Assembly (NCBI GenBank): GCA_029378245.1
Contig: JARKIF010000006.1
Location: 1,488,001-1,552,000 of the forward strand
DNA length: 64,000 nt
Origin: Roridomyces roridus
Taxonomy: Eukaryota; Basidiomycota; Agaricomycetes; Agaricales; Mycenaceae
Direction of reading: 5' to 3'
The notes below the pieces were generated by a model, which had not been told where the DNA came from, ran no database searches, and saw only the letters and a list, made by a program, of their open reading frames with translations. Position 1 is the first letter of the stretch. Each line of letters starts with the position of its first letter. The position numbers were made by a program, and so were the translations under genes. Shown here piece after piece: positions 20,521-30,629 of the stretch.

Positions 20521-21938
20521 CTAGTTCATCTCCAATTCAGGGCTATCCTCTCCCATACCCATGTCATGTCCCTCCGGCACACGATGCTTGGGCAAGTCCC
20601 TCTCGGCTTCCTCCGCCAACTCGCGCACAGCATTGATATCCTCCTCGGTCAGCGTGATTGTGGCGGCCTTGACGTTCTCCTCCAAGTACTGGTGGCCTCG
20701 TAAGCGGCGAACGGCTGGAACACAAACATGGCTATGCATACCTTGACTTTCTTCGTCCCCGGAATGATGACAAAGTCCGGTCCTTGCGCCAGAACCCAGG
20801 CGAGAGTGGCTTGGGCGGGTGTCGCTCCGTAGTTCTCGGCAATGACTTTGACGCGATCGACGATACTGAGAATCTTGGGGAAGTTGGATTCGGAGAATCT
20901 CGAGAATAGAGTCAGTGCTTGTCTTGTGAGTGAGTAGTTCAACTCACTTGGGGAGGACCCGCCGGATATCCGTGGGGTCAAAGTCGGCGGGGGATTTCTA
21001 CCATCGGCCGCGGGTAAGACACTTGGGGTCAGACGAAAATAGGGAACGATACTCACATATTGCCCAGTCAACAACCCATGGCCGATGGGCGAATACGCGA
21101 CGACCGTCACCCCAAGCTCTCTCGCCGTCTGGAGCAGCGCTACCTGCGGGTCCTCGATGTACAGTGCGAACGGAGAGTACTCTATCTGGATGGCGGAGAT
21201 GGGATGCACTGCATGTGCACGGCGCAGAGCTTTCGCCGAGCACTCGGACAGTCCGAGGTATTTGACTTTTCCTTCTCTGAGGGAGACCGTGTTTGTCAAG
21301 CGGGGAGGATGAATTCGAAAGATCAACAACGCACTTGACGAGTTCCGCCATGGCACGGACGGTAACCTCGATCGGGGTTTTCGGGTCCACTCTGCATAGA
21401 AATCAACTCATCAGCGTCGCAGGCTCTAGTCGCACGCACCTGTGCTGATAATAAAGATCAATATGATCCACCCCCAACCGCTCAAGCGAAGACGCAATCT
21501 GCTCCCTCACAAACTCGGGATCGCTGCGCAAAGTCGCAGTATGTTGCTCGTCAAAGTAGGCCCCGAACTTGGTAGCGAGGAAAACTCCCTCGCGTTTACC
21601 GGGGTTGCGCTTGAACTTGGGTATTGTATGCAGTCAGTTGGTTGCATGCGAGCGCGAGTTGTCGACTCACCATTTGCCCAGCAATTCCTCTGCGTCACCG
21701 TAGATGTGGGCCGTGTCCCAGTGGCGACAACCCGCAGCGTAAACCGCGTCAAGAACCTGTTACAGTTCCGTCAGCGCGCAAGGGGTAGCAGTGTATAGGT
21801 CCACCCTACCTTGAACCGCTCCTCGTCGGATTCCACGGGACCATAGGACATGGCCAGCCCCATGGTACCGAATCCCATAGCTGTGAATAGCGGTTCGTCC
21901 GCGGTGCCGATTTTTCTGGTGGGTAGGATGGCAGACAT
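20521..21938 (-). CDS. Aldo/keto reductase
   Basis: ATG at 21938 ([18 protein letters not shown]), multi-exon, stop at 20521-20523. The AKR tetrad is complete: Asp in [10 protein letters not shown], Tyr in [10 protein letters not shown], Lys in VFLATKFG, His in DLYYQHRVD. Barrel landmarks follow: [71 protein letters not shown] and the NADPH-binding [16 protein letters not shown]. About 335 aa, normal for the family. These cytosolic enzymes reduce aldehydes and ketones with NADPH. A TATA-like TATAAAATA (minus) lies about 40 bp upstream. It is convergent with the Ran gene; only about 216 bp separate the stops. Confidence 0.88.
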
Positions 21939-22559
21939 CTGGTTGTATCGAATTGAGAGAGCGCGTTCGCTGTATTTTATACTGCTTGTTCCGGGCCGCC
22001 TGACAAGATTCTTGCTGATGCTCTGGGAGGCTGAATCAGGGATTTAGAGAGAGATATTATTTCGGCATGATAGCCTTCGGCCGCCGAGGCATAATGGACT
22101 ATGACCGACCCGTTTTGAAGGAGGTGCCGAGGTGACTCACCAATTCGTCAAGATCCTGAGTCCACGAATACCGAGCACCAAAAACCTGAACGAATAAGTA
22201 GAATACCTACTTCCGCTTCAACCAGGTATTGACTGAAAAATAGCCTGAATCGCTTTTCCACTGGCACTAGTTCCTGACCCCGAATTGAACAGAGCCGCAG
22301 GAAGGAATACGCACCACTTGAATCGGACCTTGAAATAAGAACCCTGGTTGAAGTGCCTCTCGGGTCTCAGGCCTGAAAAAACGGGGAGATTTCCGATTTC
22401 TAGCCGATGCCCTCCGTCTACTTATCGTCGAATCGGGAGAGTGTCGTGGATTGTTGAGCATCGATTTCATCCGTTTTTTGAGGCCGAACACGCAGAGTCC
22501 GCCGCAACAAGGTCCGAACAATGATAGGCTGACTCGATGAGTAACTCCTCTCTCTGAGT
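21939..22559. other. Intergenic, no gene seen
   Basis: Holds the AKR promoter on its left side (TATA-like at about 21973-21986). No frame with motifs on either strand. Confidence 0.6.
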
Positions 22560-22700
22560 CTCCTCATTCCCACGTACACTGCCAGCCAACGCCGACTCAG
22601 TTGCCTGTATCAAGCCAGCATCATCACACCGAACGCCCCTCTGCGACGCTGGGACAGGCACGATGGCGTTCATCAAGGTCCACTCGACGCTCTCAGTGCT
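22560..22700 (+). pseudogene. P-loop exon remnant of a Ran-like gene
   Basis: GACGCTGGGACAGG then GCGTTCATCAAGGTCCACTC (22638-22686) copies the P-loop exon and donor region of the Ran-like gene at 19440-19485. The essential Lys is lost: the frame reads DAGTGTMAFIK. Upstream, GGCTGACTCGATGA (22528) matches the promoter side of the parent (19282). No other Ran exons follow. Confidence 0.6.
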
Positions 22701-23463
22701 CACTGGCGCCATAGAACCGGGGGCCATTTTGAATCCTCCACGCCGCTGGCACACGCTTGCTTACCGCGAGAGGTATGGCTTCACATGACACAGGTATGTC
22801 TTCTCGGGAACGTTACTTTCGCCCAGCATTGGTTTCTGTCGGATAATTGTGCTTTGGCGACATTTGAACCCAGCAAACACTACTTCTCGTTCGAACCGGG
22901 ACAGTGTCGTGGTTTCGTTGTCGGGCTGTGTCCTCCATATTTTCATCCGGGACCGAGTCTGCACGGCACCGGGCATGGTGCCAACGGCATTCCAACAAGA
23001 ACCGTCACAAGGGCCCACAAGTATCCGCCGCTCCTGACCAACTTGGAGCTTTCCTATCGCCATACCAACCAAGGAAAAGACAAATGATTCCGCTGTCGCC
23101 GGTGGCAATTGTATTCTGGCAGTTGTACCGGTGCTGTGGTGCAAGGTGTGTGGTCCAATCAGTCGAGGGCGCAGATATCAGAGATACGTCCACCTTGCGA
23201 TCGGTGGCGTCCTCGATTTTTATGGTGGGCAAGGTTCACTGGATTTTGAGAAGGGTCAATTGTGTGTTTGACGGTGAGGAGACAATTGTCTTGGACCCTA
23301 TCAATACATGCGGGGATAGGAGGCGGTGTCTCGACTCACACCTCCTGCCAAAACGTCCTGGGATAGCGTAGATCTGGCATCACTTGCCGTACCCTTGGGA
23401 CGGGACGACAGCAAGCCCACACCGCTGGCGCTTCTCTACCCAGCGCATTCACTCCCCTCCCTC
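22701..23463. other. Unassigned stretch upstream of the DUF6593 gene
   Basis: Frames of about 100 aa exist on both strands (22785-23087 + and others), but none shows recognisable motifs. It may hold promoter and old coding remnants. Confidence 0.4.
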
Positions 23464-24208
23464 ATGTCCTCGGGCTTCTCCACCTTCACATTCGACACGC
23501 ACAACATCCTCGACGGCTCTCTGCGCTCCGTGCCCGATCAGAGCGTCGCGTACAGCATCCGAACGGAGGAGACGGGCCCGGGATCCTCTCGCGAGCGACG
23601 ACGCACCATCCTCCAGCTTCAGGGTGGTGCTGGGGCTCCCGCTTGCATTGACTGGAAACAAAAGACGTTCGAGATCTCAGGGGTCACGCGCAATATCTCT
23701 GAGGTGCGGACGTCGAGGGGGAGGTTTAAATTTTCGCCGTATGTATAATGTTACATACTCAAGCGCGCCTCCCGGAATGCCGTACTCATTCCACGTAGGT
23801 CCCATCACTGGAGTTGGTTCGACTGCGAGGAGTACAAGCTCAAGTACGGCGCCGAGGTGGAACATTCCTGGACTGTGCGTTGCAAATATGTGTCTGAATT
23901 ACGCAATATCTTTCTGATTCTTCCAGGTTTATTCGTATTCGGGAGAAACTTTGGCAACCTTCACCTCCAATGTTCGGCACCTACACAACAAGAAAGCGCT
24001 ACCCGTCTTGTCCATTTGTCCATCTATTCGCGATGAGGAGGAGCGGCGGTTTATCATTCTCGTGCTGCTGTACTCGGAGACCAAACGACATCAGAAAGAG
24101 GTATGCGAGATGTTGTCCCCGACGTGATTGATGTTGAATTTTTCCTTCAAGCTCCGAAGATCGCTTGGTGGAATGGGGGATTTCTTTGGAAATTTAGGCG
24201 GGGACTGA
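23464..24208 (+). CDS. DUF6593 family protein
   Basis: Four exons, about 190 aa. ATG 23464: MSSGFSTFTFDTHNILDG, SVPDQSVAYSIRTEE, RRTILQLQG, ACIDWKQKTFEISGV. A GT-AG intron leads to HWSWFDCEEYKLKYG, another to VYSYSGETLATFTSN, PSIRDEEERRFIILVLLYSE, and a last exon LRRSLGGMGDFFGNLGGD with the stop at 24206-24208. The plan (an N-terminal strand-rich half starting F-T-F, a W-K strand after the middle, the EEYKLKYG segment, and a closing hydrophobic IILVLLYSE strand) matches DUF6593, a fungal beta-rich family of unknown function resembling the scramblase/tubby fold. No lesion seen. Confidence 0.7.
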
Positions 24209-24362
24209 GATTGAGCATGAGGCACTTGAATCCACTGTAACATCACGTTTGGGCTGGCACCCTGGATCGTTCTTTCTGGACTCTTTCCGATCGTTGTACG
24301 CGACAGTCACTCGTAATCAAAATGCGAACGGGCACAGTACAGTGCTTTTCAACACATGCAAC

Positions 24363-25690
24363 CTAGAACCCCTGGACCTGCTCCTTCAAAAACGCAATCA
24401 CATCAGCTTCCAACTTGGCGCTCTTGGTACGCTTTTCTGTCTTGGCCACCTTGCCCCACGGTACAACGTACTAATCACAAGTCAGCGATAGTCAAGATTT
24501 ACCAGTACGCACGAACCTGGCCGGTTATCTCGGCTGGGGTGGCGACCGTCCCCGCCCACAGTTGCGTCAGCGCACCCATTCTGCAAACAAATGAGTGGCA
24601 GCGATTCGATGAGACAAGAGCAGACGCACGGTGTGGGATGCAGGCCAAGATTTGCGAGGGCTTGCATCCAACCTGACTGATCTCTGAGAAATGAAATGAA
24701 ATGAGCTCGAGCAACGCCAACTTGAGCAGTACGCACCGCAGAAGTTCCGACTTGATGGTGCCGGGATGCACTGCGCAGGAAACAAGCGCGTCCGAGTGCG
24801 TCTTGGCCCAGTAATTTGAGGCCAGGACGTTCCCAATCTTGCTTTGTCCGTACAGACGCCTGGAGCGGGGTCAGCCCTGTGACGAGCATGCACAGGAACG
24901 AAGTGCGTACCATGGAGCCATGAATTTGCCAGTCTTTTTGATCCATGCGTCCCGGTCAGAACCCCCTTTGACACTGGCGAATTCTACCCCAGACCCGGGG
25001 GCCATGGTATAAACCATGGAGGTAGTGTTGATTACGCACGCGGGGACTTGGTTTTGTTGGAAGGATTTCGTCAGAGCGGGCAGCTGGCGGAATGTCATCT
25101 TGTGGCTGTAGGAATTTTAAGGGAGACGCACGAGGAGTTCAGTAAAAAAGAAGTGGCCGAGGACATTGGTTCCGAATTCTAGCATTCGTCAATAAACCGT
25201 GAAGACCCCGAAAAGAAGGCGCACGGATATCCAGACCCTGGGCCGTAAGCGTCTCAAGAGGAGTACCCATAACCCCACTGAAATATTTCGCGTTTCATGA
25301 GATGATCCAAGCGAAGAAAGCAAGACACGCACGCGTTATTGAAAAGTATATCAAGCTTCTCCTCCTGCCTCAAAAAAGTATCCGCCGCCGTTCGAACGCT
25401 CTTCAAATCCGCGAGATCAAGCTGCAGAAAGATCGCCTTCTTGCCATTCGTCTCTGCCTCGAGCGATTTGATAGCAACGGCAGCTTTGTCGGGCGACCGC
25501 GCCGCGAGGTACACTGTCGCGTTCTTCAAAAGGAGCTGCTTGACTGTCTGGTACCTAATCCCAGCGTTTCCGCCCGTGACAAGGACAACCTGTGTGGAGC
25601 GAGTAATAAGCGTCAAGTCGACAGGATATTTACACACACACCTTTCCAGTGAGGTCGGGAATGTCCCGCTCGGGGCAAGGGGCACCAAAG
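24363..25690 (-). CDS. Short-chain dehydrogenase/reductase (retinol-dehydrogenase-like); 5' end unclear
   Basis: From the right: PERDIPDLTGK, intron, VVLVTGGNAGIRYQTVKQLL, AARSPDKAAVAIKSLEAE, LQLDLADLKSVRTAADTF, LDILFNNAG, then after further introns VMGTPLETLTAQGLDI, FGTNVLGHFFFTELL, INTTSMVYTMAPG (catalytic Ser), RLYGQSKIGNVLA (YxxxK), VSCAVHPGTIKSELLR and the end QVQGF with stop 24363-24365. The normal TGxxxGIG cofactor motif reads TGGNAGIR: the third Gly is Arg, which could weaken NAD(P) binding. No Met with a normal N-terminus precedes PERDIP. The upstream DNA is a poly-purine/pyrimidine tract partly repeated at 26880-27000, so the first exon may be lost or further away. Confidence 0.75.
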
Positions 25691-27000
25691 ATAAGAAATT
25701 TCCTATTATAGGAGGGGAGGGGGGGGGGTCCCTCCAAGGGCTGAAAAAAAAGTTTTGTACCAAATTTCCGCAGACACTGGAAAGGCTCTGTTTGCATAGA
25801 GGCCACTGAATAGAGCCCCAGTGAACTTTCTCAATTTTTTCGGTACATGGTCCCGACTTGGTCACGTGTCCGATTAGTCACGTGCTCTGGTCACATGCGG
25901 ACCTTTGTCAACTCAGAATTTCAACGGAAAACCCCGATCTTGGGCTCCAGAGCTGATAGAATGGACTGGAAGCCCTTGGGAGCACTCTACGAATTCCGCC
26001 GATGCCCCTATACCCGAATGGGATAGGCACCGCCTCATTGATGGCGGCACCTTCTCGGCACCCATGTCTGCCATCACCGTGCCGCAAAGTGTTTGTGGTG
26101 CCAAACACCAGCCTCCCTTCCTCTCCCATTACCTTCCTCACGCGTATCTTTCTCCCGCCGAATGTCGGCCTCGACGTCAACATCGCCAATGCCCGAGCAA
26201 GTCGCCGGCTGACCTCGCCCAGGGTAGTCGGGCCTCGGCGTGACCACGACGCTCAGAACGGAGGTACCTCGTTGGTTTGTCGCTGGTGCGTTACCTCGCC
26301 GACCTGACTGCCACCACTCACTCTAACGCCTGTTCACTATGCAGGTACTATGTCATTGCTGGGAGGCTCATTTTTGACGCCGGCGAGCCGCACCTTTCCC
26401 CAACGACTGTCTGCCGCCGAGTGCCCTCGCTCTTCGCATTCCCCATCCTCCCGTCCTGCTCCCACGACCCCCTCGATCGTACGCACTGGCGCGGTGCGCT
26501 GTCCGAAGTTGGCGCGAAGGCCCGCGTTGACTCCAAACGGACGCACCGGCCACTCTCTGTAACCATCGCTTCGTCCTGTACTTAGTACTACACTACTTAC
26601 GGTCGTGCGATCGGACCGTGGCGTTGGACGTAGTGAGATTCATGTATGCACCGTGTACTGTGTATTTAACATTATCATACAATCGCGAGACTTGTGGACT
26701 TGGGTTTTGCGTGGTACAAGCGGCAACTCGGCACATCAATTGACCGCCGCGGGTCGCCGCCATCACTGAAGGCGGTGCCAGTCCCATTCGGGTATAGGGG
26801 CATCGGCGGAATGTAAGCAAGTGGGAGGCATGTACAGGCAGCAGGGGGGTCAAAATACCCAAAATAATGTCATTTGATGCGTCCCAAAAAGGAAATTTCC
26901 TTTTATAGAGGGGGGGAGGGTCTGCCGATTTGGCTGAAAAAAGAAATTCGAGGTGATGTGCTGATCTCTTATCTTTGGTGCCCCTTGGCTCGGGGACGAA
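25668..27000. repeat. Repeat-bounded block with inner inverted repeats 25993-26048 / 26756-26813
   Basis: The inner pair is an imperfect 56-58 bp inverted repeat starting ATTCCGCCGATGCC and containing CTATACCCGAATGGGA. Outside it, AAATTTCCTnTTATAG followed by a G-rich run and GGCTGAAAAAA occurs in the same orientation on both sides (25696-25750 and 26888-26942), while CTTATCTTTGGTGCCCC (26962) is an inverted copy of the 25680 region at the SDR 5' end. No protein motif is found between them. This looks like a rearranged non-autonomous repeat. Target duplications are not evident. Confidence 0.5.
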
Positions 27001-27400
27001 AGCGGGTTGGTTGTTCATGAGCGCTAAGACACCACCCATGTTTGTTGGCCGTGAGATCGAGAGAGGGAAGAGAAGGAAGAGAGGGGATGAGGACTCGGAG
27101 GAGAAAAGTCCGAGTCGCGTTTCAGATTACCCCTGATTTTCAGTGTTTGTCAGCAGTTCAAGTCAATAGCCTAATTTAGCCGGAGCCGCCCCGGTCCGCA
27201 GAGATGCCGGTAGCTTGGGACCGATCGGCTTGCGGCCATTGACGAGGAGCAGCGGGCGTGGACACAGTCCGGTAGGGTCCGCGCTTTTATTACGAACTCT
27301 TCAATGTGAATCGTCGCGCCGCGCTGCGGCGCCGCTCCAAGCGCATACGCGCAGTCACTTGTTGTATTATTCAGTCGCGGAGGTATCAGAGGATATACCA
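27001..27400. other. Intergenic, no gene seen
   Basis: No supported frame or repeat. Confidence 0.5.
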
Positions 27401-27404
27401 GAGT

Positions 27405-28012
27405 AGTGGGACTCGGGTAATCTCGGCTAGTATGTCAACTCATTAGCGAGTCCCACTCGTGTACACGTAATGTAGCTGGCAATTGACCTGCCGAGGGCGG
27501 CATCATGATTGCTGCCAATTGTGCCGTCTGGTACTGGGGGAACTGCTTCCCCCAGACCCCCGCATATTTGCTCACGCAGTCCTTTCGCTGGCGCGGCATT
27601 TTCGCTGCGCGGCCCTTTTTGCACTGCCTCTGCGCTAGTGCTTCTTTTTTCGCTGCGCTGCCTTATCGCTAGCGCGGCCTTTTTGCTGCGCTGCCTTTCC
27701 GCTGGCGCGGGGCCTTTTATGTCTTTTGTTACTCAACTTATTCCTGCGTGCAAGGCTTATTATTATTATTTTAATGGTCTGATACGCGGGGGAGACCCCC
27801 GCGGACCCCCCTTGACGCTCGCCGTTGGGCCCACTGCGTGGTGCTCGCTCGCCGCGGGGCCCACTGCGTGGTGCCGCTGCTTCGCCGGCTGATGGGATCA
27901 ATCTTCACAATTTCGAGAAGTGACGAGATCCATGATCAAAATGTGATCGAGTGGGACTCGGGCATACTTAGTCGGGCGCTCGGAACGGCAATTCCGAGAG
28001 CTAAGCGAGTCT
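27405..28012. repeat. GC-rich minisatellite-like element bracketed by stem-loop motifs
   Basis: GTGGGACTCG at 27405 and its complement CGAGTCCCAC at 27446 form a 10-bp stem. The same unit recurs at 27951 (GTGGGACTCGGG) with a weaker partner CGAGTCTCG at 28006. Between them, 27570-27720 consists of degenerate repeats of the type TTTTTCGCTGCGCTGCC / CGCTGGCGCGGC, and 27828-27890 has a duplicated GGGCCCACTGCGTGGTG. A 127-aa frame across the array is just translated repeat. Likely a non-autonomous mobile element or satellite relic. Confidence 0.45.
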
Positions 28013-29634
28013 CGATTGGGTTTCCTCATCCGACCACCATCATCCGAAAACGCGATTTTTTACCTGGATTGGTTTACGCTCTGAGCACACGAAAGATATC
28101 GTTAGTGACTGCGCGGGACCAGCCAGAGTACAAATAGCGCCCTAGGAGCTGTGGAACTAGGCAACCAAAAGCTACAAAATCCCTCGAGAACGCTCCGGTA
28201 GACTGTAGTGCACCCACTCCCCATCCCTCTGGCGCGCTCTCCGACCACCTCATCGCCGCCTTCACTACGACTACCACTACTGCCACCATCTCCGAGTCGC
28301 CGCCATTCCACCTCTGAACCCGCAAAGTCGTCGGAGTTGATCCAGCCTCCCGCCCACGGCGCACAGCAAACGTGTAGCTGGAGGTGCCCGGAGCTGCGTA
28401 GACCCACGACGCGTCTTAGGACAAATGGACACGGCCAGCACTCCACCCCATTGCTCACGGCATCTACATCCGCCCACGCTTTCGTTTCCACCAAGCCCGT
28501 TTCTCAGGCTGACAGTTGCCGAGTAGACGTGGGATGGTGAGTGGATGCTCTGCAGTATGACACCCACCCCTTGTACTTCTGTACGACCTGAATCCATTCT
28601 TCCTCGTCGTTCAAACCCTAACCTTAATTTTCAATGTCTGTGGATTGTGGCTGTACTTAACTAGGCAGCACACGTCATCCATCAATGATTGTCGCACCGA
28701 CATCAGGCACACCTGCTTGTATGCATGATCAATGGTACTCGACAACCTCGGACATTGGGGTATTCCTGTAATTTCAAAATCTTTGAAGCACTCTACGAAA
28801 TCCAAGGCACGATAAGGTGTGATTCTGTGAGAACCAAATAATGGGGATTGACATCGCCATCTTATCTATGGATGTGATCTTGCCCCAACTCTGAGGCCGC
28901 GCGCTTCTCGGAACTCCGTCAGATGCTCAGCGCTTGACCTCCAGACTTGCTCACGTGTCACCACCTTTAATCTCCAAGACTGGCATCATACCTCTATCTA
29001 AGTACGACAATTCCTCTGATTTCCTCAATGTCTTTACTCGGAGTATCTCCTAAAGCCCAGACAAATCCCAACTTACTGGCGCGGCTCGGAGCACTACAAA
29101 GCTCAATTGAACTATGCGCGGAGGGGTGAAAGTCCTGGGCTTGAGATCTCGCCGAGACGGTGACAAGACAACCAGTTGAATTTTTCAAATGCCAACACAG
29201 ACTCCTTACATGTGATGGTGACCGGCGAATGAAATCAAATGGTTGCAGAGATGTGGAAAGCCGAGATATTTGTTAAGCTTGCAACAGAGGTAATCTGTCC
29301 AGTCGTGCTTACTTCTCCAGGGGTCCTTAGTTCTACAGCGGTGGGTCGAGAGACTGCGGCCGTGAGCTCGGCTAAGGGGTTTTGGAGGAGTCCGGGAACC
29401 GTAGTGTACAATACGTGCCTGTACACTCAGATACTTCCCGGGCCCCGGCGTTCCTAAGTGGGACCGTGCCGTGTAATCTTCCTTCCTTCCTTCCCACTAT
29501 TCTGGTCATTCCTCGAGGTATCATGAAGTTGTATTTAAATCCTGGCTGTTTCCCTAGCGGCGCCCACTAGAAAAATTGGCGCCCGAGCCCGCGCTGCGGC
29601 GACGTGAGCCAACAATTTTCTTACCCCGTGCATC
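28013..29634. other. Intergenic, no gene supported
   Basis: Pro/Ser-rich frames at 28200-28540 look like translated skewed DNA. A short CTTC microsatellite is at 29479-29493. No motif found. Confidence 0.5.
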
Positions 29635-30103
29635 AGGACCCATGACAATCCTCTGGGAGGTCAGATTTGAAAATCGGCCCTGTCAAGTTTTTTGTCCGGA
29701 CTCGGCACCGGGCAGGTCCAAATTTTTTTGTCCGGACTGTGTTCTGACCCCCAGATTTTCCCGATTTTTTGTCCGGATCGGCGCATCAAAAATATCTGAA
29801 AAACCCTCCAAAAATCAGGATAAATCGCGAGAAAAATTCTCTAGCCTGAGCCAGTGTCGACAATGCTCAACGTGCATTACCAGCCTTCATTTTGACTCAT
29901 TGGATGTGATCGCCGCCCAACCACGGTCAGAGTTGTGTCAGACCCACGGGGCCTTGACTTTTTGTCCGGACTGTGAACACACCTGCTCGGGAGCGACCTC
30001 AATTTTGTCCGGACTGGGATCCTAGCTAGGTCGCTGTCGGGCCACTTTTTGTCCGGACTCCGAATCAAACCTCCCAGAGGATTGTCATGGGTCCTCGTGC
30101 ATC
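29627..30103. mobile_element. hAT-type MITE, 461 bp, with 8-bp target duplication
   Basis: The element spans 29635-30095 and is flanked on both sides by the identical octamer CGTGCATC (29627-29634 and 30096-30103). Its ends are perfect 27-bp terminal inverted repeats beginning AGGACCCATGACAATCCTCT. It has no coding capacity. An 8-bp duplication with short TIRs is the signature of hAT-type transposition. Inside, the octamer TGTCCGGA preceded by a T-run occurs six times in one orientation (29693, 29730, 29770, 29963, 30007, 30050), a plausible set of transposase-binding subterminal repeats. Perfect TIRs and TSD suggest a fairly recent insertion. Confidence 0.88.
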
Positions 30104-30629
30104 CCGACTCAATGCATCACATGATGATTAGTGATGATCGATGACCGATCATTAAATTGCTGAGTCATGCTTCCCACTCTTGCACCGCTCCTTGACCACC
30201 GCTCCACCCGGGCTCGCTCAAATGGAACAAATCCTCGGTGGCGTTCCGCTGAAAACGCTGCATTTCAAACGCAGCGGGACTAGAGTATACAAACCGGCGC
30301 TGGCGGCCGTCGTTTCACCGGAACTAACGCCATTTCGAGACCCTGCAAATCCTTCGACAATCTTCGACAACACCCTGGAGCTCTAAGGAGGCGAAGACAA
30401 TGCCTTCCCACAACGGCGCTGAAATTGTTCCCCGCTACCATTTGAAAGTCGTGACGGCCCGGTCCCTTCGTTCACGGCGTCAAGTCCCAATGATGTCGTA
30501 CCCCTTTACCGATCCCCACATTCATTCAAGGGTACCAATCTTCCCCGTTCCGAGTCTAACTCCACCTTGCTTGCTACATGCAAGTATAAAAGCCATGTCC
30601 GCCTCCCACCTTACCCCACCGCCCCTCCG
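30104..30629. other. Upstream region of the BBE oxidase gene
   Basis: A 68-codon frame at 30180-30386 (GTRVYKPALAAVVSPELTPF) has no recognised match and may be a relic. The rest is promoter DNA. Confidence 0.4.
30585..30590 (+). promoter_or_regulatory. TATA box of the BBE oxidase gene
   Basis: TATAAA within AAGTATAAAAGCC, 45 bp upstream of the ATG at 30630. Confidence 0.55.

Noticed and set aside
25254..25865. 203-codon minus frame starting upstream of the SDR
   Set aside because: Its first half reads through the purine tract and intron; only the part from PERDIPD on is SDR-like.
27509..27892. 127-codon plus-strand frame
   Set aside because: It is translated minisatellite; repeats explain the open frame.
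28613..28625. Telomere-like CCCTAACC string
   Set aside because: A single occurrence inside ordinary sequence; no tandem repetition.
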